Below are positions 1 through 13,463 of a stretch of 64,000 nt of DNA, piece after piece. The notes under the pieces were generated by a model. The model was not told the origin of the DNA. It made no database searches and worked only from the letters and a program-made list of their open reading frames with translations. This DNA is from Nymphaea colorata (lineage: Eukaryota; Streptophyta; Magnoliopsida; Nymphaeales; Nymphaeaceae). Made by a program: the position numbers and the translations under genes. The stretch is from contig NC_045150.1 in the NCBI RefSeq assembly GCF_008831285.2, forward strand, positions 13,871,868 through 13,935,867, written 5' to 3'. Every line of letters begins with the position of its first letter. Position 1 is the stretch's first letter.

Positions 1-1744
1 TACCGTATTGAGAAAAGAAAAAAAAAAAGTCAAACTCCTCTGAGCCCTACTTCCCCACCTTTTCATTTTACCATCGCCGCATGAATTCTATTAGTGATGA
101 GACATTGTACTTCAAGACCTTCAAGTTGAAGGATGATGAGTCAACATGAAGGCATGTGTTCCTCACAAGACATTCACAGAGAGTTATTTAACCTAAAGTG
201 GAAGAAAAAATAACAAAAGGTAGAAAAAAAGGGCATCATGCATCCAACTGTTTGATGCCTCTGAAGTTGCCACAAAAACCAAAGAAAGCATCTTCCATTG
301 GGGAAAATTGAGTTTAATCAAAAGAATATTCACATTGAGCAGCAACTCTTTCTTTTGTTTAGGACAAGCAACATGTTTTTCCAATTTAAAGAAGAAGAGG
401 GAAAAAACAATCAAACTTGTTTCTACTGTATTGAAAGAAGAGACTTTAAGTGCAGCTTCCTGAAATCGGGGTGGGAAGAGGAGATATGGGTGACAAGCAA
501 GTACAAATATTTGTCGGCGAAGAAGAAGACTGAAATCTAGACCTTTTCCTTCTTTTGGCTTTGCCCTGCTCCTTTGGTGCTGTCACATGCTTTAAGCCGT
601 CCTTCTCCCTTTCAAATCTATGATTTTTTCTCATGATGTTGTCTTTGTAAGGCACTGCCATGGCGGTTGGCTTCTTTCTAGAGGGCCCCATTAAATTTAA
701 CCGGTCTAGTCCTCCCATGGTTCTTCATTGCATATAGAAAGTGTTGGATTCCCATTTTCAGAATGCTGAAAGCAAGAACACCTTGTTCGTGCATGTTCTG
801 AAAGACATAAGGATAAACATTGTAATTTAAAACCACATTCTAAAAAATTCTGGTAAATAAACTGAATGTGGTTTTCAAACTTTTTAGAAGAGCTTTATAA
901 ATACAAAGAAAACAATATAAGGTAATGAAAAGGGTGTGAAGTTTTAGAATTAATTGGATTTTAGAAATATAGAATAGCGCAAAATAACATTTCTATTGAA
1001 TATTATAGTACAATAATTACTGCCTTGTTCATAATAGATAAAAATAGCTTTTTTTCCTCAAAAGAAGAAACCACATCTTCTATTTCAGGAAAGTTTTATA
1101 GTGTAATGTAAACTCCTATGTTTTCCTTTAACAAATTTAAGTTATTTGTTACATCTCTAAATTTTAAAATCTTGTTATTCTGATACAACTATATTTTGCT
1201 AAGATAAATTTTAAACTTTGTTATTCTGATACAACTATATTTTGCTAAGATAAATTTTAAACTTTGTTATTCTTCATTTATATATGTCAATGACATGATT
1301 ATTACAAGTAGTAGCAAGATGGACATTGTAAATATTTTTATGGCCCTTTTGCTTTTAGACAAAATAAGTTGGTTGGCTTACCAAAGTTTGAACTTATTGT
1401 CATTTTCTTCCCGCTACATGATTTTATTTAATTTTTGTGCACAACAAAGTTGAACAGAAGATAACCCCTATTTGTTTTTCTTTTTTCATTTTTTAATGTC
1501 AAAGTAAAGCTTAAAATTAGCTCTGCCTTATACTTTTTTCTATAGAATTGTGTGACTTTTTTTTTATTTGGTCCACATTTGGATAAATCCAGCTGAAGTT
1601 GGTTTTGTTGATTATCATTTTTAGGTTTTGATAATGCACATACTTCACAATCCAAGAGGTATCGATCATTTTGTAGTGGTTCAATCTGCTTTCAAGCTTA
1701 TTATTTTTGCTTTTGGTTGAACATTAATCTTTAACAACTCATTT
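1..1744. other. Intergenic AT-rich sequence upstream of the JMJ relic
   Basis: No exon with family resemblance was found here on either strand. The 5' part of the demethylase (JmjN and the first half of JmjC) was looked for and not seen, so the relic downstream either starts truncated or its earlier exons lie outside the window. The open frames present (for example near 193-414 and 446-718) have low-complexity composition and no recognisable motif. A short tandem repeat at 1171-1274 is listed separately. Confidence 0.5.
1171..1274. repeat. 46-bp tandem repeat, about 2.2 copies
   Basis: A unit beginning CTTGTTATTCTGATAC recurs at 1171 and 1217 with almost no change, and a third partial copy runs out near 1274. 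The near identity points to a recent local duplication. No function is evident. Confidence 0.85.
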
Positions 1745-4750
<3,006 letters not shown>

Positions 4751-6189
4751 GTAAGAATGTCTTCATTCTTCTTTTCCTGTAGCCTTGAAGGATGGAAAGT
4801 GCAATATGGAAATTATCAATGACATCTGTATAGGCCATTGGGTAAAGTTTAGCTTAGTGCTTTTGTCAGTATTGGCCAGAGCAGGATTTTTATAGCTGTT
4901 ATTCTTCCCCCAAGGCCAAATATAATGCTCGCAATTTATTAGGTTCATTGTTACTTTGACTTCATCAGTAAATACCAAATCCATATAAAAATGGGTAGCT
5001 AGAGGTAGATACAGGTAACCATACCTATGCTCCATGTATTGAAATATCCAATCGTTTTCCATGGATGGTGTTCCTTTGAATACATGGGACGTATCGGTTT
5101 GTCACCTTATTTTTAAAATTCTTGAATTAAGGAATAATTCAAACTAACTTCATTGATTTTAAATATGACAAAAAGAAGGAACATGATAATTATTAGCCTT
5201 GCATCGTATTGGCAAGATGGCCGATTCAACACACATCCGCTGATGTGGAACAATATTAATAATTAATAACACTGACCCACGTTCTTCGACCTAAATTTAT
5301 CATGTCAAGTGATAGAAATATACTTTTTACAAAATGTATTTTACATAGTTTAAAATTTTAATCATTTCAATGTAGAACAAAGAAAATCAACCATATAATA
5401 ACTTAGTGGATCATCAAAAAAAGGAAAATTTAAAATATGGAATTAAAATGATTCGTAATTTTATTTCTAAAAAATGAATTGATTCAAAGTGAAAAAAATG
5501 TGTTAAGTATGCCAACACCATCACATTCTGTAAAAAAGATAGGAGAATTTGGAAAACACCATTTAGTTTCTCCTAAATAATTTTGCCGTTGCCTATTTAT
5601 TAAAATATATTCTCTGGATCAAATGTTTGTCGGTAATTATGTGTCAAACACATTCATTTATTGCATTTGACAAAAAACTAAAGCAAAGCATTTTCAAAGA
5701 AAAAACGTTTTTGGTGCTTTAAATAAATTCCAAAAAAATTTCATTTCCAAGCCTACCTTTTCTATAATTTTAAAAGTGGACCACATCATATTTTTTTAAA
5801 TAACATGCTTTCGTAAAAACTATCAAATACGGATTTCAATCCAACATCCGCTAATATGGGGAGCCAAGCTGATTTCTTTGTTTTAATATGATCCTCTTAT
5901 CACAAAATTACTTTTTATGACTTCAGCTAACATTTCACTTTTTAAAATAGGAATTTTACTTCCTGCCTTCATTTTGCCGTTTAAATTAAAAAACACAGTC
6001 CTTAGATAAATTGCAATAAGATTGTATTAGTTTGAAATCGTAAGTAAAAAGAAGACCCCAACAAATAATCTACAAATAAGTTTGTGTTATTACTATAAAA
6101 AGGTACGGAAGCCAATTACCGTGAATCATGAATTGCATCACATTTTCATAGTCAAAACTTTGTTCAAAATAGAAGGAATTTAGTTCAAA
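4751..6189. other. AT-rich intergenic region
   Basis: After the FYRC exon donor at 4751 no further JMJ exon could be recognised. The stretch is rich in A and T runs and has no open frame with recognisable motifs on either strand. The minus-strand frame at 4763-5062 shows no family signature. Confidence 0.5.
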
Positions 6190-7340
6190 TTAGATCCACA
6201 TGAGAAACCTTAGGCTGTGTTTGATTACTTTGGATCTCGGAGCCTTGAGGTGCTTCAACTGCAATATATGTAGAAGAAGCTGGTACGCAGAACTTGTGGA
6301 AGGGCCTATCAAATCATCCCTCCCTTGCAGCTTGGATGATCGGCTTTCCTGTACCTATCGCATAGTCGTTTCCCGAGCAGATAGCACGCACCACCTTGCC
6401 AAAAGAAAAAGATAGAACATGAGACTTCGGGAACTCAAGCCCCTTCATTCGGAGGTAACCACAGACTCGAGGATCACTCGTGCTGGCTCGAATTCCTAAA
6501 GAATTGCTATTTTGTTTTGTCTTTTCAAAAGTACTAGTGACATACAATTTTTGGTATCCAGCCCTAGATCTAGTTGAAGAAGCACTAGTTTACCCAGTAC
6601 TTTCCAATGCTACAAGGCTACGAGAGGACCGAGCGAAAATGACCGAACAATTTTCAGGTCTCTTCCACGAATGGAAAAAGATGGTGAGTGGATTCCACGT
6701 GCTCTACCGGAGGCCTGCGTCAGAGAAAGGTCCTTTTGGCAGAGAAAGATGTATCGACGGAAACTTCGATGAAGAGCTTGAAACAACAAACATTGCTTTG
6801 GAACCTCTCCACAGCTCCCATTCTCCGAAGATCAAAATTGGGGTTCCCAATGCTTGGCTTCCGAAACAAAGGCTTTGAAGACATAGATTCAAGAAAAGTT
6901 TTCGCGGAAGGCCCGGGCCGCGTTAGAGGGGTTTTCTGTTTCGCAAAGTGGTCAAAGACAGAGGGCAGCATTTTCTTCTCTTCGCGAGAACTTCTGTATC
7001 GAAGTCAAGCACGAGAGGTATCAAACTTTCCTGCATGAGCTACTGCTCAAGTCGAGCTCTAGTTAAGTCAGGCATCCAGCATGAGCGTCCCGCAAAGCCC
7101 GTTGGATTGGATAGTCTCATTGGTCTATTGGGTCGGAAGGTCTTGCTTCCTATTTGTTAATTAATTTCTGGTCCACACGACTTCGGGCAGATAAAGCAGC
7201 TACTAAAGCTATGCCTGTCAATCGAGTAGGTGATTTTGGATAGTTTTGAACTACCGCGGACTTGTTTCATAGCTCTCAGCCAGACAAATGATGATTGAGA
7301 CGAGATTCGGCCATGGTTGGATCTACTCAGAAGATCCACG
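6190..7340. other. Probable nuclear insertion of mitochondrial DNA (NUMT)
   Basis: Base composition shifts here to roughly half GC, unlike the AT-rich flanks, and the texture resembles plant mitochondrial spacer or intron DNA. The only firmly identified part is the nad5 segment at 7139-7240. Assigning the remainder (6190-7138 and 7241-7340) to the same transfer is inference from composition and contiguity. None of the several short frames across 6200-7160 matches a protein I recognise. Confidence 0.55.
7139..7240 (+). pseudogene. nad5: Mitochondrial nad5 fragment (NADH dehydrogenase subunit 5)
   Basis: Thirty-four codons read as a collinear piece of the conserved membrane core of respiratory complex I subunit ND5, including [21 protein letters not shown] and NRVGDFG. 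The match ends exactly where a TAG follows the FG residues, so the gene is cut off after this block. Upstream, the expected glycine- and tryptophan-rich residues are only partly preserved (IGSEGL). In the nucleus such a fragment cannot be expressed as a complex I subunit. It is diagnostic of organelle DNA transferred to a chromosome. The Met-Pro pair where the mitochondrial protein usually has Met-Leu may reflect nuclear decay or C-to-U editing sites in the source. Confidence 0.85.
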
Positions 7341-7624
7341 ACAAAACAAACCGTGCATCTCTAATCCACAAATTTCAAATCTGTGTGGAGTGAAATCCAT
7401 GGATTAGAAATCGAGCCACCCCCATCTGATCACTTGCGTGGATCTAACATTATCGACCCATCTCCTACCATGGCCCTTTCTCTCCATCTAAAACCAACTA
7501 GAAGATATGATTCTCAAAATCTTTCAAAAAGCAATTGTAACTATCGACTGTCCATGGCCCTTTCTCTCCACCAAAGAACACTACGAAAATAAACTGTTGG
7601 CAATGCAATGGTTTCAGAAATAGC

Positions 7625-7875
7625 TTTTGAGAGAGAGAAAGAGAGAGATGTTGAAGCTCAGTCGATGGAGATGGAAGCTCAGTCGAAAGAGAGAGATGTT
7701 GAAGCTCAGTTGATGAGCCTGAGGATTTCAAGAAAGAGAAATAAAAACCATCGGCACTGTTGATGATTTCAGACAGAGAGGGAGAGAAGGAGAGGGAGAG
7801 GTATAGAGGAGGGGAAAGGGAGAGGGATAGAGGGAGGGAGGGAGGGAGGGAGACGGGGAGAGGGAGGGAGGTGAC
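7625..7875. repeat. Purine-rich GA/GGGA low-complexity tract
   Basis: Runs of GAGAGA and GGGAGG on the plus strand, mirrored as TC/CCCT on the minus strand, with an internal copy of a motif containing GTTGAAGCTCAGT at about 7649-7710. The long Ser/Leu/Pro-rich open frames here on the minus strand come from this composition, not from a gene. Confidence 0.85.
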
Positions 7876-7973
7876 TTGTCTGACCATCTCCGAGTATATC
7901 TGCAGACACTTGAAAAGAGAGAACTCACCCACAAAAGATGCCCTTCCTCTGTGATGATGAAGAGGAGATCAGT

Positions 7974-7994
7974 AAAAAAAAAAAAAAAAAAAAA
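7974..7994. repeat. poly(A) tract
   Basis: About 20 consecutive A residues on the plus strand, between two similar segments that each contain a CAAAAGATGCCC or GAAGATGCTC motif followed by GATGA. It may mark a retroposed tail, but no source gene is recognisable. Confidence 0.6.
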
Positions 7995-8121
7995 CTCAGC
8001 CATAGAAGATGCTCTTTGCTTATGATGACGAGGAGATCGGGGAAAAAAAAATGACACTGCCATGGTCAGGTCCGAGAGAGAGAGAGAGAGGACAAGGATG
8101 CAAGCTTTGCATTACCAAACA

Positions 8122-9187
8122 CGGTTTATAGAGGGTGAACAACGAGCTGAGCATGGCTCGTTAAACCTCGACTTAAAATCGAGTTTGAGCCAACTATTTT
8201 AACAAACGAGCCAAACTCGAGCTCATTTTTCAACTCTTTTTTTAGTCAAGCCGAGTTCAAATTCATTGAACTCGAATATTTAAGCTCGACTCGCCTCGAG
8301 CAAAAGTAGTAGTTATTCTGTTTTTTCCATTTCACGTTTCATGCCATCCCGTGGTTCTCTCTCTTCTCTTTCTTCTTCAATGCCTAATCCAAATGAAAAG
8401 CGTCTCATCCAAATGCCCAATACCACCATTGCCCTTCTCATTTGCTGCTGCAAAGCCTGTCAAGGTACGCCTCTCTCTCCCCCTCCCTCTCTCTAACTCT
8501 AAGTCGAGGGTCGCTCATTGGAGCTAGGGTTTCTTCAAAACCCATGCTCCAACAAACGTGGATTCAGAACACCTTCGCTCACAGCGAGTGAGGGATGAAA
8601 CCCTCATTCACTGGAGCTTCGGAATCGAAAACCCTCATTCGCTGGAGCAAGCATTTCTTTCTTCAAAACCGTGCTCCAACAAGCGAGGGTTTCAAAACAC
8701 CGGCATTCGCAACGAGTGAGGGTTGAAACCCTTGCTCAGCAAAGCAAAGGGTTTGAAATCAATCTGAAAACCTCACACAGCAAGGGGTTTCAGATTAATC
8801 AGAAACCCTCGCTCAGCAAAGGGTGCCACTGGAGCGAGGGCTTTCAGGTTCATGAAGCCCTCGTTCCAGCAAGCGATCTGAAACCTTCATTCAGCGCTGA
8901 GCAAGAGCGAGAGTTCCTTGAAAACCCTGAACATAAAATCCAAATATCTCATATGATTTCTCTTTTTCTGCATATACTCTGCTTCATCTATTCCATAGCA
9001 GCAGCATGCTTGCTGCCACATTTTGCCATAGCATATAAACGACACACTTATATACTAGTTAAATGAGCTCGAGCTCTGACACGCTTGATTGAGCCGAGCT
9101 CAAGTTGACATTATATAACTTGGTTCGAGCTCGAGTTGTGCAATATAGAAGGCGAGCGGTTTCATGTTCACCCATACTAGAAACCGC
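8122..9187. mobile_element. Non-autonomous element with terminal inverted repeats (GAGCTCGAG-rich ends)
   Basis: GGGTGAACA at 8133-8141 is matched by TGTTCACCC at 9165-9173. The inverted match extends imperfectly outward: CGGTTTATAGA on the left against the complement of ACTAGAAACCG on the right. Subterminal DNA at both ends is crowded with GAGCTCGAG-like motifs in opposite orientation. The interior (8340-9060) has many degenerate copies of a CTCATTCGCTGGAGC-like sequence and no transposase. I could not find convincing target-site duplications, so the superfamily is open; hAT-like is possible. Similar GAGCTCGA-rich sequence occurs in the right-arm insertion at 39,650-39,900. Confidence 0.55.
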
Positions 9188-9279
9188 ACTTTTGAAATCC
9201 TTCGATCTAAGATCCAAGTATTAAAAATCAACTCCGGACTTTTAAATCTGAAACTATCAAATGGAACCTAGATTCAAAT

Positions 9280-10870
9280 ATGAGCTCAAAATTGCTTTGC
9301 TTAATAAACGGCTGGGAAGAGCAGTCTCTCAATTTGTTCAACAGAATTAAAAGAATGTACAGAAAAAATAACCAACACGGACACCTTTAAGGAGTCGACC
9401 ATTCAACAGAGGATGCAAATCAATGCAGCGATGCGAGACTTTCACTACCTCAAACGCAGGATTGCAATGCACCAGAACAAAAATCTTCCTTGAAAAAACA
9501 TGATGCCCAGATCCATGAGGCACTTAATCAACCTCTTTCATGCAGTGACACCATGCATTCCTTCAGCCTATTGGAGCTGCTGAAATGCCAACCACTCCAT
9601 TAAATCAGGGTAGGCTACAAAGAATTCCAAATTAGATCTCCTTGGCACCCTAACATAGTCTAACAAGGATATAACAAACTCCAGAATAAAAAACCCGCAT
9701 CCACGCTTTTTCACCCAGTACCCTACCTTACGAGAGTCTCCAATCCATCTGCAGGCAGAGTGTATGATCAGACTGAAACCATCAAATGATGGCTAAGGAT
9801 CATGATGAATGCCAGAATCCAACCAAGCCAAAATCTCCTACTTACTCGCCAACCCCCAACACACATTTATCATCAATTGTTTAACAATCTTCCCACAAAG
9901 GTTTGCATTGAACATATTTCTGCACTACATCCCCATCATGGACTCCTTTATTCCTTCATAGCCAGAGCTTCCAGATAAGCTTTGGAAAGCATAAACACCA
10001 TCCCCTTCTAGCTAAATTTAATGCCCCAGCACCAGGAGTCATAAGGACTATTGTAGACTGTTTGAATTTCACCATTACATTAAACTTGCAACCGATGACT
10101 TTCCTGATGGATCACGCCAAAGACCAATGAATGAACACATGGGCTATCAATTCCTCTTCCTTCTCACAAAGAGGACACCGATTGGCAAGGGGGGACTTCA
10201 AAATTTTCTATGCAATCTTGGGTGAGAGTCCCGCCTTTCAGAGCAATATACGATGTCCACTTTGTGCACTCCATTGAGTCATTTCTATATACTATGGCTC
10301 CCCTCACATCCTCACAATCTTCACTTTAATGCCTTCATATATATACACTCAATTCAGAGTTTCAGATTACTCACAACCGAATCAGACCATAACAAAGTGT
10401 CTCTATTTGTTACCAAACGAACACTTCTCATGGCTAAAGGAATCCAAAGACCCAAAAACCTTCCACATCCCAAGAATTCTATGAGTGAATCACCCCCACC
10501 AGCTTCTGCTTATAGTTCACAGATGTTGGAGGTTCCAAGCATTGAAAAAATTACCACAGCAGACCCCAACCGAACTGTTCTGGTCAGAGGTTAATCACTT
10601 TCTAAGAGACAAGATGAGAAATTTCCTCCCATCCCCACATGAGACCTGCAACCAAAGGCTATGGTTGCACAAATACTTCTGTCAACACAAGTAGCACCAT
10701 AAGGAGCCCATTAACTTGGCTTGAGTGTCAACTAGAACATCCAAGCATAATTAAGGCTACTCAAATCTTTCAAACCAGCCCCATCCTCCTGTAAAGGTAA
10801 GCACAGGGAGAACCACCTCACTGCATGATCATGCCTCCCATCTGTTGAATCACCCCAAATGAACCTACTA
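9280..10870 (-). pseudogene. LINE (non-LTR retrotransposon) relic: RT C-terminal end and zf-RVT region
   Basis: Read on the minus strand, the 10,870-10,700 part gives FIWG.STDGRHDHAVRW followed by LCLPLQEDGAGLKDLSS and LNYAW. This is the block that follows the reverse transcriptase fingers in plant L1-like elements. Further on, near 10,190-10,130, comes ANRCPLCEKEEELIAH, the cysteine/histidine zf-RVT motif, and then tryptophan-rich remnants (KLIWKLWL). Many stops and shifts interrupt the frame, and the RT catalytic core, endonuclease and poly(A) tail were not found. It is a 5'-truncated, old insertion. Its borders are approximate. Confidence 0.65.
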
Positions 10871-12770
10871 CTGGTTCTCTGGGTGTCGTCTAATTAGGCC
10901 ATTAGTTATACCAATTGTCCTAGTTTATGAACTTTCTATAGCATGAACCAAACTGTGCTAAGAGTTGGTTAAAAATGACTATTTTACCCTTCTTAAATGG
11001 GATATTTAACTGATTCTTCCAAAAGAATTTCAAATATAAGGGCCATGAACTACACCAAAGCAAATCATACATCTTAGGTATCTAACTCCATTACCTATAT
11101 CACTCAAGTCATCATCACATAGAAAATGAACATTTTGCTCCCGATCAACTCATTGTATCCATTTTCTCTGGCTTTGCAAATAACTATGGAAGTCCTGGGA
11201 ATTGTATTACTAAGCAATTGGGGTTATTTCCATTTGTATAAGTCAATGGAAACACCCAACCAAGTTTATTAGCTTACATTTGGTCAGAAATGATCTAGAA
11301 CTAGGTAATTTCCCTCATTTTTTAATCATTTATTGCCATCAAAACACATGCAGACTTGACTAGACCCACGATAAGATCTCCTCAGCATAAGCATATTATC
11401 TCCAGCTCCATTTCCATTTTTGAAGTCTCATTCTAGTGTTAGGACAATCATTTTAAGAAATGATACCTTGTTTTTCCCATTTCCTCATGTATGATCATCA
11501 TTTTCCACTCATTCGAGTGAGTTAGACCAAATTGAGTTACGATCAGATTCTTAAGTGCATGAACTGACTATTCTTGCTTTCAATTCAGTAATTCTGTTTT
11601 AGATTGAGCACACATTGAAGATTTTCAGTCGCTCATGGAGTGTTCATATCTAGACATTGTCATAGTAACTTTTGAACTGATTTTTGAGAGATATGGAATG
11701 CCAATTTTCAATTTGAGAACACAGATTGATTAAAATGTCACTTAATGAGAGTACCAGTGTGCTTAGTGCTCCTACACAAGCTCAAAATCTCTGTTTCCCA
11801 TTATACCCTTACCATTTCCATTTACATGTTCAAATACAATTTAGTCAATTTTTGAAAATGTGATTTTCCAAAGGCAAATTGAGTAACCTTTTAGTGAAAT
11901 TTGGCATGCCCACAAATTGAACCTCAAAAGCACCTCAGGAAGTCTTTTTAACTCTCAAAAATTTTCACCATGACCAAATGACCATTTACCTCATACATGG
12001 AGGTTTTGAACTGTGCTTTAAAAAACTGATTTCAAATGTAGGAGCCCACCATAGAAAACCAGGGTCAAACTTACCCTATCTAGACATCTAATACCTAGAC
12101 TAGGATCACCTAAGTTGTCGCAACCATGTCAAATGACCATTTTGTCCTTAATGTAAGAAATCTTAGAAATCTTAGTAATGATTTAAAACAAACATAAATC
12201 GTGTAATTCTTAGCTCTACAAGTCTCTAAGAGTAGTTAAAGTCATCTCACTAACCATTTTACCAGTTTAAGTCAGCTTTCCTATAAGTCAGCTTACCAGA
12301 ACCGAGAACTACAATTTTTAGATCGACTATATATCATTAAGTCTAACCAAATTCAGGATAGGTTTGCTTTAGTGGAAAACATTTATTATTTTACTTACTT
12401 TGAGTTACCAAGCTCAGATTTGATTTTCAAGTTATTTGCAGATTTCCACTAGGCCACTCTCTGACCTATTTAGCATTGTTCGAATTAAGTTATAGTGCAC
12501 CAAGTTGAGTTAGCTCAAACCAAACTAGAATCATATTTATCATTTATAAATTTATCCTCCCTTAGTTTGGTTTGAGTTTATTCATCTTGGGTTTGAGTTC
12601 AATTTTGTTCCAAAGGTCTGAACTTCACTCTCTATTTTTTTTTAAGGCGTTTGAGCTCAACCTAGTGGAGTGAGCTGAAACCGAGCTAGATCATGTTTAT
12701 CATGTATAAATCTATCTTCTTTAGTTGGTTTGAGTCTCATTTATGAAGCCATATTAGTTCATTTTAGTTG
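10871..12770. other. Unrecognised AT-rich intergenic sequence up to the assembly gap
   Basis: No coding exon, RNA gene or complete mobile element could be supported. A diverged direct repeat of about 75 bp is present at roughly 12,505-12,580 and 12,665-12,735. Both copies run GAG-TGAGCT or GTTAGCT, then TTTATCAT and TATAAAT, then TTGGTTTGAGT. The sequence stops at an N run, so this flank may not be truly adjacent to the left arm that follows. Confidence 0.5.
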
Positions 12771-12870
12771 NNNNNNNNNNNNNNNNNNNNNNNNNNNNNN
12801 NNNNNNNNNNNNNNNNNNNNNNNNNNNNNNNNNNNNNNNNNNNNNNNNNNNNNNNNNNNNNNNNNNNNNN
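12771..12870. other. Assembly gap (100 N)
   Basis: Exactly 100 undetermined bases, the conventional size for a gap of unknown length. It sits at the outer end of the left arm of the inverted duplication, so the true arm end is hidden. Confidence 0.99.
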
Positions 12871-13079
12871 CTTTTAGGGGTTGTTTGATGGTTTGGAATT
12901 TTGGTTAAGAATGAAATGCAAGTCCATGAGAGTGGTTAAACATCACTCCAATGCAAGACTTTGATAACATAAATATTGTTAGTACCTTGTAACGCCAGCC
13001 AATTGCTGGCCATATTCAGATTCACCCACTTAACGGTTGAATCAATAGTCCTTATGAACGAGTAGAGTAAAATTGAATA

Positions 13080-13124
13080 AACAGACTGCTTTTTTTTGCA
13101 CCAACTGAATGTACACAGGGCTAA
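13080..13124 (+). pseudogene. 3' remnant of the nepenthesin-like protease gene (last 14 codons)
   Basis: Fourteen codons plus TAA, reading NRLLFFAPTECTQG, correspond to the C-terminal end of the protease encoded at 40,487-41,818 in the right arm (there NRLLSFAPTECTQG). The rest of the gene, its promoter and ~0.8 kb of upstream DNA are missing. The left junction at 13,079/13,080 joins sequence equivalent to right-arm 40,531 and 42,646, with a shared TT. The remnant shows that the gene was once in this arm and was later deleted. Confidence 0.9.
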
Positions 13125-13463
13125 GGTCCAGCCATGAAAAAAGTCCAACACGTAGAAATGAATTGTTTATCATAGGAACAAAAGTTCTAGACTTTTGTCA
13201 CCTATAAGTAAGGGTTTTATTTGGTCATAATTGTGTGTTTCTGGTTATTGGCACGTTCAACTCTTTCCCTCCCCCCTTGTGGATCTAAAGTTAGAATTTT
13301 AGAAATGACACGTTTTGTATATCTTTCATTATCTTTTCTCTTAGTCTGACCACATTTGATCGTTTTGAGGTTTTTTTCTGTGTGAAACTGACAAGTCTTA
13401 TAATAATGCCATGTTAATTCTTTTCAAATACGAGGTTGATGTTTTATTTTATTTGACTTCAAA

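Noticed and set aside
7498-8063. Long Ser/Leu/Pro-rich open frames on the minus strand
   Set aside because: They are translations of GA/GGGA low-complexity DNA and have no conserved motif.
8671-9066. 131-codon plus-strand frame
   Set aside because: It is made of degenerate copies of an element-internal repeat and ends in an unrelated hydrophobic run. No family resemblance.
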